Positions 8,325-17,129 of a stretch of DNA of 64,000 nucleotides are shown piece after piece. Position numbers and translations under genes: made by a program. This DNA is from Ramlibacter montanisoli (lineage in GTDB: Bacteria; Pseudomonadota; Gammaproteobacteria; Burkholderiales; Burkholderiaceae_C). The stretch covers positions 3,224,001-3,288,000 of the forward strand of contig NZ_JABFCS010000001.1 in the NCBI RefSeq assembly GCF_013087525.1, given 5' to 3'. Each line of letters begins with the position of its first letter. The stretch's first letter is position 1. Under the pieces are notes generated by a model that ran no database searches, had not been told where the DNA came from, and saw only the letters and a program-made list of their open reading frames with translations.

Positions 8325-9754
8325 AGCCGCGCACGCTGTACCGCCGGATCGTGGATGCGCACACCGTGCGCAGGCTGGGCGACGCGGGCCAGGTGCTGCT
8401 CTACGTGGACCGGCAGGTCCTCAACGAGTACACCAGCCCGCAGGCCTTCGCGGCGCTGCACGCGGCCGGCCGGCTCGTGTGGCGGCCCGCCTCCTCCACC
8501 ATCGCGGTGGTGGACCACGTGAACCCGACCACGCCCGTGCGCAACGCGCGCACGATGATGATCGCCGACGCCGAACGCTCGCTGCAGGTCAAGCTGCTGC
8601 AGCAGAACTGCGAATGGCATGGCATCGCGCTCTACGACATGCTGGATGAGCACCAGGGCATCGAACACATCGTCGCCAGCGAGCAGGGCCTGGTGCTGCC
8701 CGGCATGGTGATGGCCGCGGGCGACAGCCACACCACCACGCACGGCGCGATGGGCGCGCTGGGCTTCGGCATCGGCAGCAGCGAGATCGAGCACCTGCTG
8801 GCCACGCAGACGCTGGTCTACACGGTGCAGAAGTCCATGCGCGTGGACGTCTGGGGCCGGCTGGGCGCCGGCGTGACGGCCAAGGACCTCGTGCTCGAAC
8901 TGATCCGCAGGATCGGCGCCGACGGCGCCACCGGGCACGTCATCGAATACACCGGCGCGGCGATCCGCGCGCTCGGCGTCGAAGGCCGGCTGACCCTGTG
9001 CAACATGAGCGTGGAAGCCGCGGCCCGCGGCGCGATCGTCGCGCCGGACGACACGCTGTTCGACTACCTGCACGGCCGCGAGCGCGTGCCGAAAGGCGTG
9101 CTGTGGGACCAGGCCGTGGCGGCCTGGCGCGGCCTGCGCAGCGAGGACGGCGCGGAGTTCGACGCCAGCGTCACGCTCGACGGGACGCAGGTCCAGCCGA
9201 TGGTGACCTGGGGCACCAGCCCGGACCAGGGCACGACCATCTCGCAGGCGGTGCCGGATCCGGCGGACGAGACCGACCCGACCCGCCGGCGCAGCGCGGT
9301 GCGCGCGCTGGAGTACATGGGACTGCAGCCGGGGCAGCAGCTCGAGGGCCTGCCCATCAGCCACGCCTTCATCGGCTCCTGCACCAACGGCCGCATCGAG
9401 GACCTGCGCGACGCCGCGCGCGTGCTGCGCGGCCGCCGGGTCGCGGCCGGCGTGCGCGCTTTGGTGGTGCCGGGGTCGACCCAGGTGCGGATGCAGGCGG
9501 AGGCCGAAGGGCTGGCCGAGGTGTTCCGCGCAGCCGGCTTCGAATGGCGGCAGGCGGGCTGCTCGATGTGCGTGGCGATGAACGACGACCACCTGATCGC
9601 CGGCGACCGCTGCGCCTCCAGCACCAACCGCAATTTCGAGGGACGGCAGGGACCGGGGGCGCGCACGCACCTCATGAGCCCGGCGATGGTGGCTGCCGCG
9701 GCCGTGACCGGCGCCCTGGCCGACGTGCGCAAGCTGATGGCCGAGGAGCGCTGA
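8321..9754 (+). CDS. leuC: LeuC-like hydro-lyase large subunit (3-isopropylmalate dehydratase family)
   Basis: A 477-residue aconitase-superfamily large subunit, full length for LeuC. The 4Fe-4S cysteines are visible in GSCTNGRIEDL and in GCSMC, and the active-site segment is CASSTNRNFEGRQGPGARTH. It starts with GTG overlapping the previous stop (GTGA). LeuCD isomerises 2- and 3-isopropylmalate, but the same family includes citraconate/(R)-citramalate and maleate/malate hydro-lyases. No leuB or leuA is linked and the neighbours are a Bug receptor and an aldolase, so a catabolic role on a small dicarboxylate is plausible. The symbol reflects the family, not a proven pathway. Confidence 0.88.
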   Translation: MKPRTLYRRIVDAHTVRRLGDAGQVLLYVDRQVLNEYTSPQAFAALHAAGRLVWRPASSTIAVVDHVNPTTPVRNARTMMIADAERSLQVKLLQQNCEWHGIALYDMLDEHQGIEHIVASEQGLVLPGMVMAAGDSHTTTHGAMGALGFGIGSSEIEHLLATQTLVYTVQKSMRVDVWGRLGAGVTAKDLVLELIRRIGADGATGHVIEYTGAAIRALGVEGRLTLCNMSVEAAARGAIVAPDDTLFDYLHGRERVPKGVLWDQAVAAWRGLRSEDGAEFDASVTLDGTQVQPMVTWGTSPDQGTTISQAVPDPADETDPTRRRSAVRALEYMGLQPGQQLEGLPISHAFIGSCTNGRIEDLRDAARVLRGRRVAAGVRALVVPGSTQVRMQAEAEGLAEVFRAAGFEWRQAGCSMCVAMNDDHLIAGDRCASSTNRNFEGRQGPGARTHLMSPAMVAAAAVTGALADVRKLMAEER

Positions 9755-9755
9755 G

Positions 9756-10378
9756 ATGGAAGCCTTCAAGTCGCTCACCGGGATCGCCGCGGCACTGCCC
9801 ATGGCCAACCTGGACACCGACCAGATCATGCCCAAGCAGTTCCTGCGCGGCGTGGACCGCGAGAGCGGGCTGGCGCTGGGATTCCTGCACGACCTGCGCT
9901 TCGACGCCTCGGGCGTGCAGCGCGCCGGCTTCGTGCTCAATCGCGAACCCTGGAGCCACGCGAAGATCCTGGTGACCGGGCCGAACTACGGCTGCGGCTC
10001 CAGCCGCGAGCACGCGGTGTGGGGCATGGTGCAGGTGGGCCTGCGCTGCGTCATCGGCTCCAGCTTCGGCGGCATCTTCGCCGACAACTGCGCGCGCAAC
10101 GGCGTGCCGGCGATCACCTTGCCGGTGGAGGAAGTCGAGCGCCTGCTGGCGCTGGCGGCCGATCCCGCGCGCTGCGAGATGACGGTGGACCTGGAGCGGC
10201 AGGTGATCGCGACGGCGGACGGCCGCACGCAGGGCTTCGCGTTCGACCCCTGCGCCGGCACATGCTGCTCAAGGGCCTGGACGCGGTGGGCCTGACGATG
10301 GAGATGGCGGAGGACATCCGCCGCTTCGAGCAGAAGTACTTCCTGGCCAACCCCTGGCTCGCGCCGTCAGGCGCCTGA
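9756..10378 (+). CDS. leuD: LeuD-like hydro-lyase small subunit (one frame break)
   Basis: The swivelling small subunit that completes the LeuC-like enzyme. The start MEAFKSLTGIAAALPMANLD, then LDTDQIMPKQFLRG and the GPNYGCGSSREHAVW motif are diagnostic. After TQGFAFDP the frame breaks at the four-C run 10247-10250. With one more C the protein continues LRRHMLLKGLDAVGLTMEMA to ANPWLAPSGA, the usual LeuD ending (207 residues). It begins 1 bp after the LeuC stop. It is convergent with the cytochrome gene. Confidence 0.88.
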
Positions 10379-10386
10379 GCGCGCCG

Positions 10387-10872
10387 CTACTTGCCCTGCG
10401 CGACCATGTAGTCGACGGCCGCCTTCACGTCGGCATCGGCCAGCGCGGTGTTGCCGCCCTTGGGCGGCATCATGCCCTTCTTGCCGGTGTAGCCCTCGAG
10501 GGCGTGCTTGTAGAGGATGTCATTGCCCTGCGCGATGCGCGGGCCCCAGTCGCCCTTGTCGCCCAGCTTGGGCGCACCGGCGACGCCGGCACCGTGGCAG
10601 ACCACGCAGGCCTTGCCGTAGGTGTCCTGGCCGGAGCCCGCGGCGCCCATGGCGGCGGTGCTGCTCGCGTCGGGGCTGGTGCTCGACGGTGCCGGCGAGG
10701 TCGAGGTGGTATTGGCGGCGACGGTCGTGTCCGCCGCCGGTGCGCTGGGCGCGGGGGTCGCGCTGCTCGGCGCGGGTGTCACGCTGCTGGCCGCCGTGGA
10801 GGCGCTGTCTTCCTGCCGGCTGCAGGCGCCGAGCGCCGCGGCGACCGCGAGCAGCAATGCAAGTCTTTTCAT
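10387..10872 (-). CDS. c-type cytochrome (c5-like), predicted lipoprotein
   Basis: A 161-residue exported monohaem cytochrome. The signal MKRLALLLAVAAALGAC ends in a lipobox (LGAC). A long Ser/Thr/Pro/Ala linker (about residues 20-78) tethers the haem domain, which has CVVCHG as the CxxCH site and a Met ligand in GMMPPKGG, followed by ADVKAAVDYMVAQGK. This class carries electrons in the periplasm to oxidases or other c cytochromes. The linker resembles that of membrane-tethered cytochrome c5 proteins. It stands alone, so the partner is unknown. Confidence 0.9.
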   Translation of the reverse strand: MKRLALLLAVAAALGACSRQEDSASTAASSVTPAPSSATPAPSAPAADTTVAANTTSTSPAPSSTSPDASSTAAMGAAGSGQDTYGKACVVCHGAGVAGAPKLGDKGDWGPRIAQGNDILYKHALEGYTGKKGMMPPKGGNTALADADVKAAVDYMVAQGK

Positions 10873-10976
10873 GGGATGTCTCTCCCGCTGACGTTGGGCC
10901 TGCATTCTGCGAACGGCGCGCGCAGCCGCCGCGTGAGACGCCGCCGCGCCGGCGCGTGCGGCGTCGTCCGACGGCT

Positions 10977-11834
10977 TCAGGACTTCAGGGCTGCGGCGAC
11001 GGCCTGCTGCAGGGTGGCCGCGGGACGGCCGATCAGCTTTTCCAGGTCGGGCTCCGTTCCGTGCAGCGCGCCCTTCGCGGCGGAAGCATCCGAATCGGCC
11101 AGCAGCTGCGCGACCGGCTCCGGCAGGCCCGCGCCGAGCAGCGCCGCCTTGTACGCGGCCTCGGGCATGTCCTGGTGCTTGACCGGCTTGCCGCTCTGGC
11201 GCGCCAGTTCCGCGGCGAACTGGGCCAGCGTGAAGTGGGTGCCGCCCGCGAGCTCGTACACGCGGCCGGCTTGCGCATCGCCGGCCGTGAGCACCGCCGC
11301 GGCGGCATCGGCGTAGTCGGCCCGGCTGGCGCTGGAGATGCGGCCCTCGCCCGCGCTGCCCATCACCACACCGTATTGCAGCGCCGCGGGGATGCCCAGC
11401 ATGTAGTTCTCGGCATACCAGCCGTTGCGCAGCAGCACGTGCGGGATGCCCGATGCCGCCAGCGCCGCTTCGGTCTGGCGGTGCTCTTCGGCCAGGCCCA
11501 AGGGCGACACGTCGGCATGCAGCACGCTGGTGTAGGCGATGAGTTGGACGCCCGCGCGCTTGGCAGCATCGACGACGGCGGCGTGCTGGCGGGCCCGCTG
11601 GCCGATCTCGCTGGAAGAGACCAGCAGCAGCTGGTCGACGCCGGCGAGCGCCCGCTCCAGCGTCTGCGGCCGGTCGTAGTCGGCCTCGCGCACCTGCACG
11701 CCACGGGCGGCCAGGTCGGACGCCCTGCCCGGATCGCGCGCCAGCGCAAGGACCTGCTGCGCGGGCACCGTGTCGAGCAGCCGCTCGATCACCAGGCGGC
11801 CGAGCTGGCCGGTCGCACCCGTGACGGCGATCAT
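10977..11834 (-). CDS. NmrA-type NAD(P)-dependent oxidoreductase (quinone oxidoreductase 2-like)
   Basis: A 285-residue atypical short-chain dehydrogenase with the Rossmann motif MIAVTGATGQLGRLVIERLL at the very N-terminus. RNGWYAENYMLGIP and GRISSASRADYADAAA are typical of the QOR2/YtfG and NmrA-like group, which reduces quinones or senses NADP(H). The canonical Tyr-x3-Lys pair of classical SDRs is not evident, as expected for this group. The ATG overlaps the stop of a 41-codon gene by 4 bp, so translation is probably coupled. Confidence 0.88.
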   Translation of the reverse strand: MIAVTGATGQLGRLVIERLLDTVPAQQVLALARDPGRASDLAARGVQVREADYDRPQTLERALAGVDQLLLVSSSEIGQRARQHAAVVDAAKRAGVQLIAYTSVLHADVSPLGLAEEHRQTEAALAASGIPHVLLRNGWYAENYMLGIPAALQYGVVMGSAGEGRISSASRADYADAAAAVLTAGDAQAGRVYELAGGTHFTLAQFAAELARQSGKPVKHQDMPEAAYKAALLGAGLPEPVAQLLADSDASAAKGALHGTEPDLEKLIGRPAATLQQAVAAALKS

Positions 11835-11956
11835 GCGGCGCTCCCGGACAGCAGGATGCAGAAGTCGACGGCGGGCGGGGCGGCGCGATCGTCGCCCAGC
11901 GCGAGCGAGGACGCCGCGGCGAGGGCAAGCAGGAGGGTGAGGAGGTAGCGGGCCAT
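11831..11956 (-). CDS. Putative exported micro-protein coupled to the NmrA-type gene
   Basis: ATG at 11956 encodes 41 residues. A hydrophobic head, MARYLLTLLLALAAASSLAL, looks like a signal peptide, followed by a short tail ending FCILLSGSAA. An AAGGA Shine-Dalgarno lies 6 nt upstream, and the stop overlaps the next ATG (ATGA). The good ribosome site and the overlap support translation. The product may be a leader that sets expression of the oxidoreductase rather than a working protein. Confidence 0.45.
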   Translation of the reverse strand: MARYLLTLLLALAAASSLALGDDRAAPPAVDFCILLSGSAA

Positions 11957-11970
11957 GGAATTCCTTCGGG

Positions 11971-11992
11971 GGCGTGGACCGGTGTCCACGCC
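11971..11992. promoter_or_regulatory. Inverted repeat upstream of the micro-protein/oxidoreductase operon
   Basis: A perfect 9-bp inverted repeat, GGCGTGGAC-CGGT-GTCCACGCC, ends 15 bp upstream of the start at 11956. Position and symmetry suit an operator for a dimeric regulator or a leader hairpin. No regulator gene is adjacent. Confidence 0.35.
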
Positions 11993-12023
11993 ATCACTCT
12001 AGGCAAGCCGCGCGCCTGCGTAT

Positions 12024-12037
12024 GTGCGTTTACGCAC
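12024..12037. promoter_or_regulatory. Short palindrome GTGCGT-TT-ACGCAC
   Basis: A 6-bp inverted repeat with a 2-nt spacer, 32 bp further upstream of the inverted repeat at 11971-11992. Together the two palindromes could form a regulatory region for the minus-strand oxidoreductase operon. The evidence is symmetry and position only. Confidence 0.25.
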
Positions 12038-12046
12038 GCCCCAAAC

Positions 12047-12077
12047 GACGCAGGCGCCGCGATGCGGCGCCTGCGTC
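12047..12077 (-). terminator. GC-rich hairpin after the DUF4148 gene
   Basis: A perfect 14-bp stem (GACGCAGGCGCCGC with its complement) with a 3-nt loop lies 23 bp downstream of the DUF4148 stop. No U-run follows on the minus strand. The stem strength and position still suggest termination or 3'-end protection. Confidence 0.6.
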
Positions 12078-12099
12078 CCCTCCCCGGCCGGGAGCGTTC

Positions 12100-12453
12100 T
12101 TATTCGCCGATCAGCTTCGTGCCGTCCTCGGCCATCTGCGTGTCGGCCGGATGCGCCGGTTCGCGGCGGGCCAGGAATGCGGAGCCGCTGTCCTCGCCGT
12201 TGAAGGCGCCGACCACGTCACGCGAGCGGATGTACTCCTGCGTGACCTGCTCGCGGGTGTGCGCGCTGCGGAAGCCCGCGACCGGGTTGTAGTCGTCGGC
12301 CCAGGGGTTCACGCCGGACTGGCGGTGCTGTTGCAGGTCCTGCAGCACCTGCGCGCGCGACAGGGTGGACGTGAACGGCGGCTCCATGGTGATGTCGTCG
12401 GCATACGCGCCGGCGGAAGCGAGGAGCAGGGCGAAAGCGATGGTGCGGTTCAT
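12100..12453 (-). CDS. DUF4148-type exported protein
   Basis: A 117-residue secreted protein. The signal is MNRTIAFALLLASAGAYA. The mature part has the family STLSRAQVLQDLQQHRQSGV pattern, then TREQVTQEYIRSRDVVGAFN and an acidic tail. DUF4148 proteins are abundant in Burkholderiales, periplasmic or envelope-associated, and of unknown role. The start is set by GAGGAAACC upstream of the ATG. A related but distinct protein occurs at 44818-45224. Confidence 0.75.
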   Translation of the reverse strand: MNRTIAFALLLASAGAYADDITMEPPFTSTLSRAQVLQDLQQHRQSGVNPWADDYNPVAGFRSAHTREQVTQEYIRSRDVVGAFNGEDSGSAFLARREPAHPADTQMAEDGTKLIGE

Positions 12454-12703
12454 GGTGGTTTCCTCTGTTCGGGTGAGCTGGAATTGCGCCGGGGGTGCTG
12501 CCTGGGTGCCGCGCCTTCGACGCAGCGAACAATAGGCGAGCCCCCTAAGATCCAGCTCGTCCCGACAAGGTAGGGACCGCATGCATGCGCGATGCGCCAC
12601 GTGCTCACGCGATGCGGCGCGAGGGCCTGCGCTGCGTCGCGTCTGCGTGCGGCCTCAGGAAAATGCTGCCTGCGCCGGCGGCGGCATGCCGTATGCTCGA
12701 ACC

Positions 12704-13060
12704 ATGAGCCTGAGCTTCGACGTAGAGCACAGGGAGGGTTATGCGGTCGTCCGCATGAAGGGGGAACCTTCGCTCGGGCAGTTCCTGTCGCTGATCCAGA
12801 TCATCGCGGTGGAAACCGGCACCTGGACGTCCAGGCGCGTGCTGTTCGACCTGCGCGGCATCCGCACCCTCACCAGCTTCACCGACCACTACGCCATCGG
12901 CGAGGAGACGGCGCGGCAGCTGCACCACCTGCACCGCATCGCCTCCGTGGTCGACCCCGACATGATCACGCGCGCCAGCGAGAAGACGGCCCGCCGCTCC
13001 GGCGTCAACCTCACCGTCTTCACCGACGAAGCCGAAGCGGTGCGCTGGCTCACTGACTAG
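12704..13060 (+). CDS. STAS/SpoIIAA-like protein
   Basis: A 118-residue soluble protein starting MSLSFDVEHREGYAVVRMKG. The strand-helix order, with GTWTSRRVLFDLRGIRTLTS in the middle, resembles the SpoIIAA-like/STAS fold seen in many small proteobacterial proteins. A phospho-acceptor Ser cannot be assigned. A TATGCT hexamer ends 6 nt before the ATG and there is no Shine-Dalgarno. It converges on the molybdenum hydroxylase with 9 bp between stops. The fold assignment is by resemblance and moderately uncertain. Confidence 0.55.
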   Translation: MSLSFDVEHREGYAVVRMKGEPSLGQFLSLIQIIAVETGTWTSRRVLFDLRGIRTLTSFTDHYAIGEETARQLHHLHRIASVVDPDMITRASEKTARRSGVNLTVFTDEAEAVRWLTD

Positions 13061-13069
13061 GCGACCCGC

Positions 13070-15180
13070 TCACGCGGCCAGCGCCGCCTGCCGCAGCCGG
13101 TCCCAGGTGAAAGGCATGTCGCGCAGCCGCACGCCCGTGGCGCTGGCCAGGGCGTTGGCGATGGCTGCGGCCAGCGGCCCGTGGGTCGGCTCGCCGGCCC
13201 CCAGCGACTTCTCCTGCGGCCGGTCGACCAGCGCGATCTCCACGGGCGGCACCTCGGAGAAGCGCAGGATCGGATAGGCACCCCAGGTGTCGCTGGTGAC
13301 GCGGGTGCGGTCGAACTGCACGGCCTCCTTCAGGCACCAGCTCACCGTCTGGATGGCGCCGCCCTCGAGCTGGTTGCGCACGCCGTCGGCATGCACGACG
13401 CGGCCGACGTCCACCGCGAGCCAGACGCGGCGCACGCGGATGTCCTGCTGCACCTCCACCTGCGCCACCGCGGCGCACCACGCGCCCTTGTTCTTGTAGC
13501 GGGCGAAGCCGAGGCCGAGCGCTTCGCCCTCGCGCTGCGTGCGCGCCTGCCACCCGGACATCTCCGCGACCTTCAGCAGCACCTCGCGGCGCGCGCGTCG
13601 GAAAGGTGGCGCAGCCGGAAGGCCAGCGGGTCTTCGCCCAGCGCGCCGGCGATCTCGTCCATCAGCGACTCGGCGGCGAACACGTTGCAGTGTGCACCCA
13701 GCGAGCGCAGCGAGGAGGTGCGCAGCGGCATCGCCAGCAGCCGGTGGTTGACGATCTTCCGTTGCGGGAAGTCGTAGTCCGGGACCGCGTTGCGCTCGGC
13801 CCCCGCGCCCGTGGCCACCGGCACGTTGATGGACACCTGCGGCGCGAAGCCCCGGTCCAGCAGCGGTGCCGCGTGGAACACCGGCACCGGCATGCGGCCG
13901 GGGCGCATGCTGTGGCCGTTGGACCAGATCTCGTGCTGCCACGCGCAGATGCGGCCCTGCGCATCGACGCCCGCGCGCACGTCGACCACCATCGCCGCGC
14001 CGAAGGGCGAGTGGCTCATCTCGTCCTCGCGGGTCCAGAGCACGCGGATCGGGACGCCCGGCATCGCGTGGGCGATCACCGCCGCATCGACCGCCGCGTC
14101 GTCCGCGCCGTTGTGGCCGTAGCAGCCCGCGCCGGGAACGTGCGAGACGGTGATCGCCGCCGCCGGCAGCCCGAGCAGCACCGCCAGGTCCTTCTGCATC
14201 GGATACACGCCCTGCGCGTGGGTCCAGACCTCCAGCTGGCCGCCGTCGAAACGGGCGACGCCGCAGGACGGGCCGATCGACGCGTGCGCGAGGAAGGGCC
14301 GCGAGTAGCTGGCGGCGAAGCTGCGCACCGCCGGCTGCGCCTGCGCCGAAGTCTTCTCGTCGACGATGCTGGTCTCGACCGGCTGCGAGCGCAGGAAAGT
14401 GCCCAGGTCGTTGACGTCGGGCAGCGTCTCGCTTTCGCGCCAGCGCGCCACTGCCTTCAGCTTGCGCAACGCGCGGGTCGCCTCGTGCTCGCCACGCCCG
14501 ACGACGGCGAGGAAGCTGCCCTCGCGCAGCACGCGCACCACGCCGGGCAGGGTCTCGACGCTGGCGGCGTCCACCTCCAGCAGCGTCGCGCCGGGCGACG
14601 GCGGATGCGCGATGCGCGCGTGCAGCATGCCGGGCAGCGCGAGGTCGTGCAGGAAGGCGGGCTGGCCCAGCACCTTGGCCGGCAGGTCGATGCGTTCCAC
14701 GTCCTCGCTCGCGGCAGCGGGCGGCCTGGGCGCGGCCTGCCCGTCGGCGGCGCGCTGCAGCAGCGCGGGGTCGGCCAGTTCCCAGTAGCTGATGCGCACG
14801 CCGGGCACGCCGCGCACGGCGATCTCGCCGTCGCGCACCTCCAGGTCGGCCACGGCCACTTCGAGCCGCCGGGCGGCGGCGCGCAGGTAGATGGCGCGCG
14901 CTTCGGCGCACACCTGGCGCAGCGCGCTGCCGGAGTCCTGCACCGACAGGCTGCCGGAGGTGAAACCCTCGTTGGGCCCGCAGGCGGTACTGGCGCGGAC
15001 CATCGCGATGCGGTAAACCGCCACGTCGAGTTCGCCGGCGACGATCTGCGCCAGCGCGGTCGTGATGCCCTGCCCGAGTTCGACCTTGCCGCTGCGCACC
15101 TCGACGCGGCCATCGGGGAGGATGGACAGCCACTGGGCGAGCAGCGGATTGGCCTTCAGGCTGGCCGGCAATTCCGTCAT
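13070..15180 (-). CDS. Molybdenum hydroxylase large subunit, isoquinoline 1-oxidoreductase/xanthine dehydrogenase family (frame break)
   Basis: The molybdopterin-binding subunit of a two-component hydroxylase that inserts water-derived oxygen into an N-heterocycle or aldehyde. The N-terminus has LPDGRVEVRSGKVELGQGIT and MVRASTACGPNEGFTSGSLS, and the middle AGCYGHNGADDAAVDAAVIA, typical of the IorB type. The last 180 residues (from REVLLKVAEMSGW, with AVDVGRVVHADGVRNQLEGG) lie in another frame. One missing base in the CG-rich stretch at about 13588-13599 joins them into about 703 residues. The start overlaps the Fe-S subunit stop (ATGA). No Tat signal or FAD subunit is present. Substrate unknown. 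Confidence 0.87.
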
Positions 15181-15653
15181 GCCCCTGCCCCGGCGGCGGC
15201 CGCGCGCAGCACGGCGCGCACGATGCGGTTGTGTGCGCCGCAGCGGCACAGGTGGCCGTCGAGCGCCGCACGCACCTGCGCTTCGTCGGGGTTCGGCGTG
15301 CGCGCGAGCAAGGCGGCCGCCGTGGCCAGGATGCCGGAGAGGCAGTAGCCGCACTGGCCCGCCTGCTCCGCGAGGAAGGCCTGCTGCAGGACGCCGGGCT
15401 GTCCCTGCACGGCGAGCCCTTCCACGGTCACGATGTCCTTGCCCTCGGCGGCCGACACCGGCGTGTCGCACGAGGGGACGGAGACTCCGTCGACCAGCAC
15501 GTTGCAGGCGCCGCACTCGCCGGAGCCGCAGCCGAAGCGCGTCCCCTTCAGTCCGCACGCGTTGCGCAGAACGTCGAGCAGTGGCGCGTTCTCCTCCGCC
15601 TGCACGAGGCGTTCGCTGCCGTTGATGCGCAAGCGGAAGCTGCCCGCGGCCAT
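15177..15653 (-). CDS. Molybdenum hydroxylase 2Fe-2S subunit
   Basis: A 158-residue electron-transfer subunit with two 2Fe-2S domains. The plant-type ferredoxin cysteines are in RFGCGSGECGACNVLVDG; the second, helical cluster is in GQCGYCLSGIL and HLCRCGAHNRI. It passes electrons from the Mo centre of the next gene to an external acceptor. A GGAGA site precedes the ATG. The lack of a FAD subunit places the pair with isoquinoline/nicotinate-type dehydrogenases, which often hand electrons to cytochromes. Confidence 0.93.
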   Translation of the reverse strand: MAAGSFRLRINGSERLVQAEENAPLLDVLRNACGLKGTRFGCGSGECGACNVLVDGVSVPSCDTPVSAAEGKDIVTVEGLAVQGQPGVLQQAFLAEQAGQCGYCLSGILATAAALLARTPNPDEAQVRAALDGHLCRCGAHNRIVRAVLRAAAAGAGA

Positions 15654-15732
15654 GAGCTGTCTCCTGCGCCCGATCACCCGCCGGGTCGTGCGGCCAGTCT
15701 AAGCCACGCGGGCGGCGCGGCGGGCCCGGCGC

Positions 15733-15738
15733 TATACT
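15733..15738 (+). promoter_or_regulatory. -10-like box for the thiamine operon
   Basis: TATACT lies about 8 bp before the 5' edge of the TPP riboswitch, the right place for a -10 element. I see no convincing -35 hexamer upstream. Confidence 0.35.
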
Positions 15739-15744
15739 GGCGCC

Positions 15745-15838
15745 TTGCTCCGGGGTGCGGGCGGCATGGGCCGCGTCGCTGAGATGGAACCTCCAAACCC
15801 GAGAACTTGAACCGGTTCGTACCGGCGTAAGGAGAGCT
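15745..15838 (+). ncRNA. TPP riboswitch (THI box)
   Basis: The conserved THI-box blocks occur in order: CCGGGGTGC at about 15750, CGCTGAGATGG at about 15777, an AACCTCC-ACCCG segment, GAACTTGAACCGG and GTACCGGCGTAAGGAGAG at the 3' end. The GGAGAG also looks like a ribosome site, so ligand-stabilised P1 pairing (CTCC with GGAG) would hide it directly and lower translation of the thiamine genes when TPP is high. The aptamer is followed at once by an ATG (15841), and thiO begins at 15884. Confidence 0.92.
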
Positions 15839-15883
15839 GCATGCATCCCCCTCCCCCGTCTTTCGCCACACCGGCCGGCCACG

Positions 15884-16923
15884 ATGAAGATCGCAGTCGC
15901 CGGCGCCGGCCTGCTCGGTCGCCTGCTCGCTTTCCAGCTGGCGCGCGCCGGGCACGCAGTCCACGTGTTCGATCCCGCAGCGCATGCCGGGGCGCGCGGT
16001 GCCGCGGGCTGGACGGCCGCCGGCATGCTGAGCCCGGTGGCCGAACTCGAATGCGCGGACGAGGCGGTGTTCCGGCTCGGCCTGCGTTCGATGGAGCTGT
16101 GGCCGCAATTGCTGGCGCGGCTGCCGGTGAGCGTGGAGTGCCGCTTCGACGGCAGCCTGCTGCTGGCGCATCGGGGGATGAGGGCTCAGCGCGGCGCGTC
16201 GTGGACCTGCTGGAGGGCAAGCTGGCGGGCGCGGATGCCGGGGTTCGCCTTGCTCACCACCGGCCTGCGAGGGTGGAGCCGGCGGCACTGAAGGAACTGG
16301 AACCGGCCGTGCACGGCCCCGCGCACGCCTGGCTGCTGCCGCACGAAGGACGCATCCACACCGTGCAGGCCATGCAGGCCCTGGCCGCATGCGCGACCGG
16401 CGTGCACTGGCGCTGGGGATGCGCGGTGGACGAGACGGCGCCAGGCAAGCTGCGCAGCACCGGAGGCACGGAACACTTCGACTGGGTGTTCGACGTGCGC
16501 GGCACGGGCGCGCGGCCGCAGCTGCCGGTGCGCGGCGTGCGCGGCGAGATCTTCTGGCTGCAGGCGCGCGGGCTGCAGCTCACGCGGCCGTTGCGCCTGC
16601 TGCACCCGCGCCACCGCGTGTACCTGGTGCCGCGCGCGCCCGACCTGGTGGTCGTGGGCGCCAGCGAGATCGAGAGCGAGGACCGCTCGCCCGTCTCCCT
16701 GCGCAGCACGGTCGAACTGCTGGCCGCCGCGCACAGCGTGGTGCCCGAGCTCGCCGAGGCGCGCATCGTGCACAGCGAAAGCAACCTGCGCCCCGCCCTG
16801 CCCGACAACCTGCCGCTGCTGGACACGCAGCAGGGACTGACCCGCATCAATGGCCTGTTCCGCCACGGGTGGCTGATCGCCCCCGCGCTGGTGGAGCGCG
16901 CACTGCAGGAGATGACACCATGA
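15884..16923 (+). CDS. thiO: Glycine oxidase ThiO (one frame break)
   Basis: A FAD-dependent amine oxidase that turns glycine into the iminoacetate used to build the thiazole of thiamine. The N-terminal MKIAVAGAGLLGRLLAFQLA is the dinucleotide-binding motif, followed by GAAGWTAAGMLSPVAELE, characteristic of ThiO. The C-terminal part has LRPALPDNLPLLD and NGLFRHGWLIAPAL. A frame break sits in the five-G run 16173-16177; one more G gives about 346 residues. The only strong ribosome site is inside the riboswitch, 48 nt upstream, so a longer N-terminus from 15841 with another missing base is possible. Confidence 0.88.
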
Positions 16924-17126
16924 GTTTGCAGATCACCATCAACGGCGAGCCGCGCGTGCTGGAAGGCCACGAGACGCTCGCCGACCTGGTCGCCGCCCTC
17001 GGGCAGCCGCCGGCCGCGCTGGCCACGGCCGTCAACGGCGAATTCGTTCCGCGGTCGGCGCGCGCCACCGTGCAATTGCGCGACGGCGATGCCGTCTTCA
17101 CTTTCCAGCCCATCACAGGAGGTTGA
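16920..17126 (+). CDS. thiS: Sulfur carrier protein ThiS
   Basis: A 68-residue ubiquitin-like protein that carries sulfur as a C-terminal thiocarboxylate for thiazole formation. It starts with ATG overlapping the thiO stop (ATGA) and ends in the required Gly-Gly (FQPITGG). MSLQITINGEPRVL and DGDAVFTFQPI match the beta-grasp fold. The partner is ThiG, 3 bp downstream. Activation needs ThiF, which is not in the window. Confidence 0.95.
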   Translation: MSLQITINGEPRVLEGHETLADLVAALGQPPAALATAVNGEFVPRSARATVQLRDGDAVFTFQPITGG

Positions 17127-17129
17127 ACC

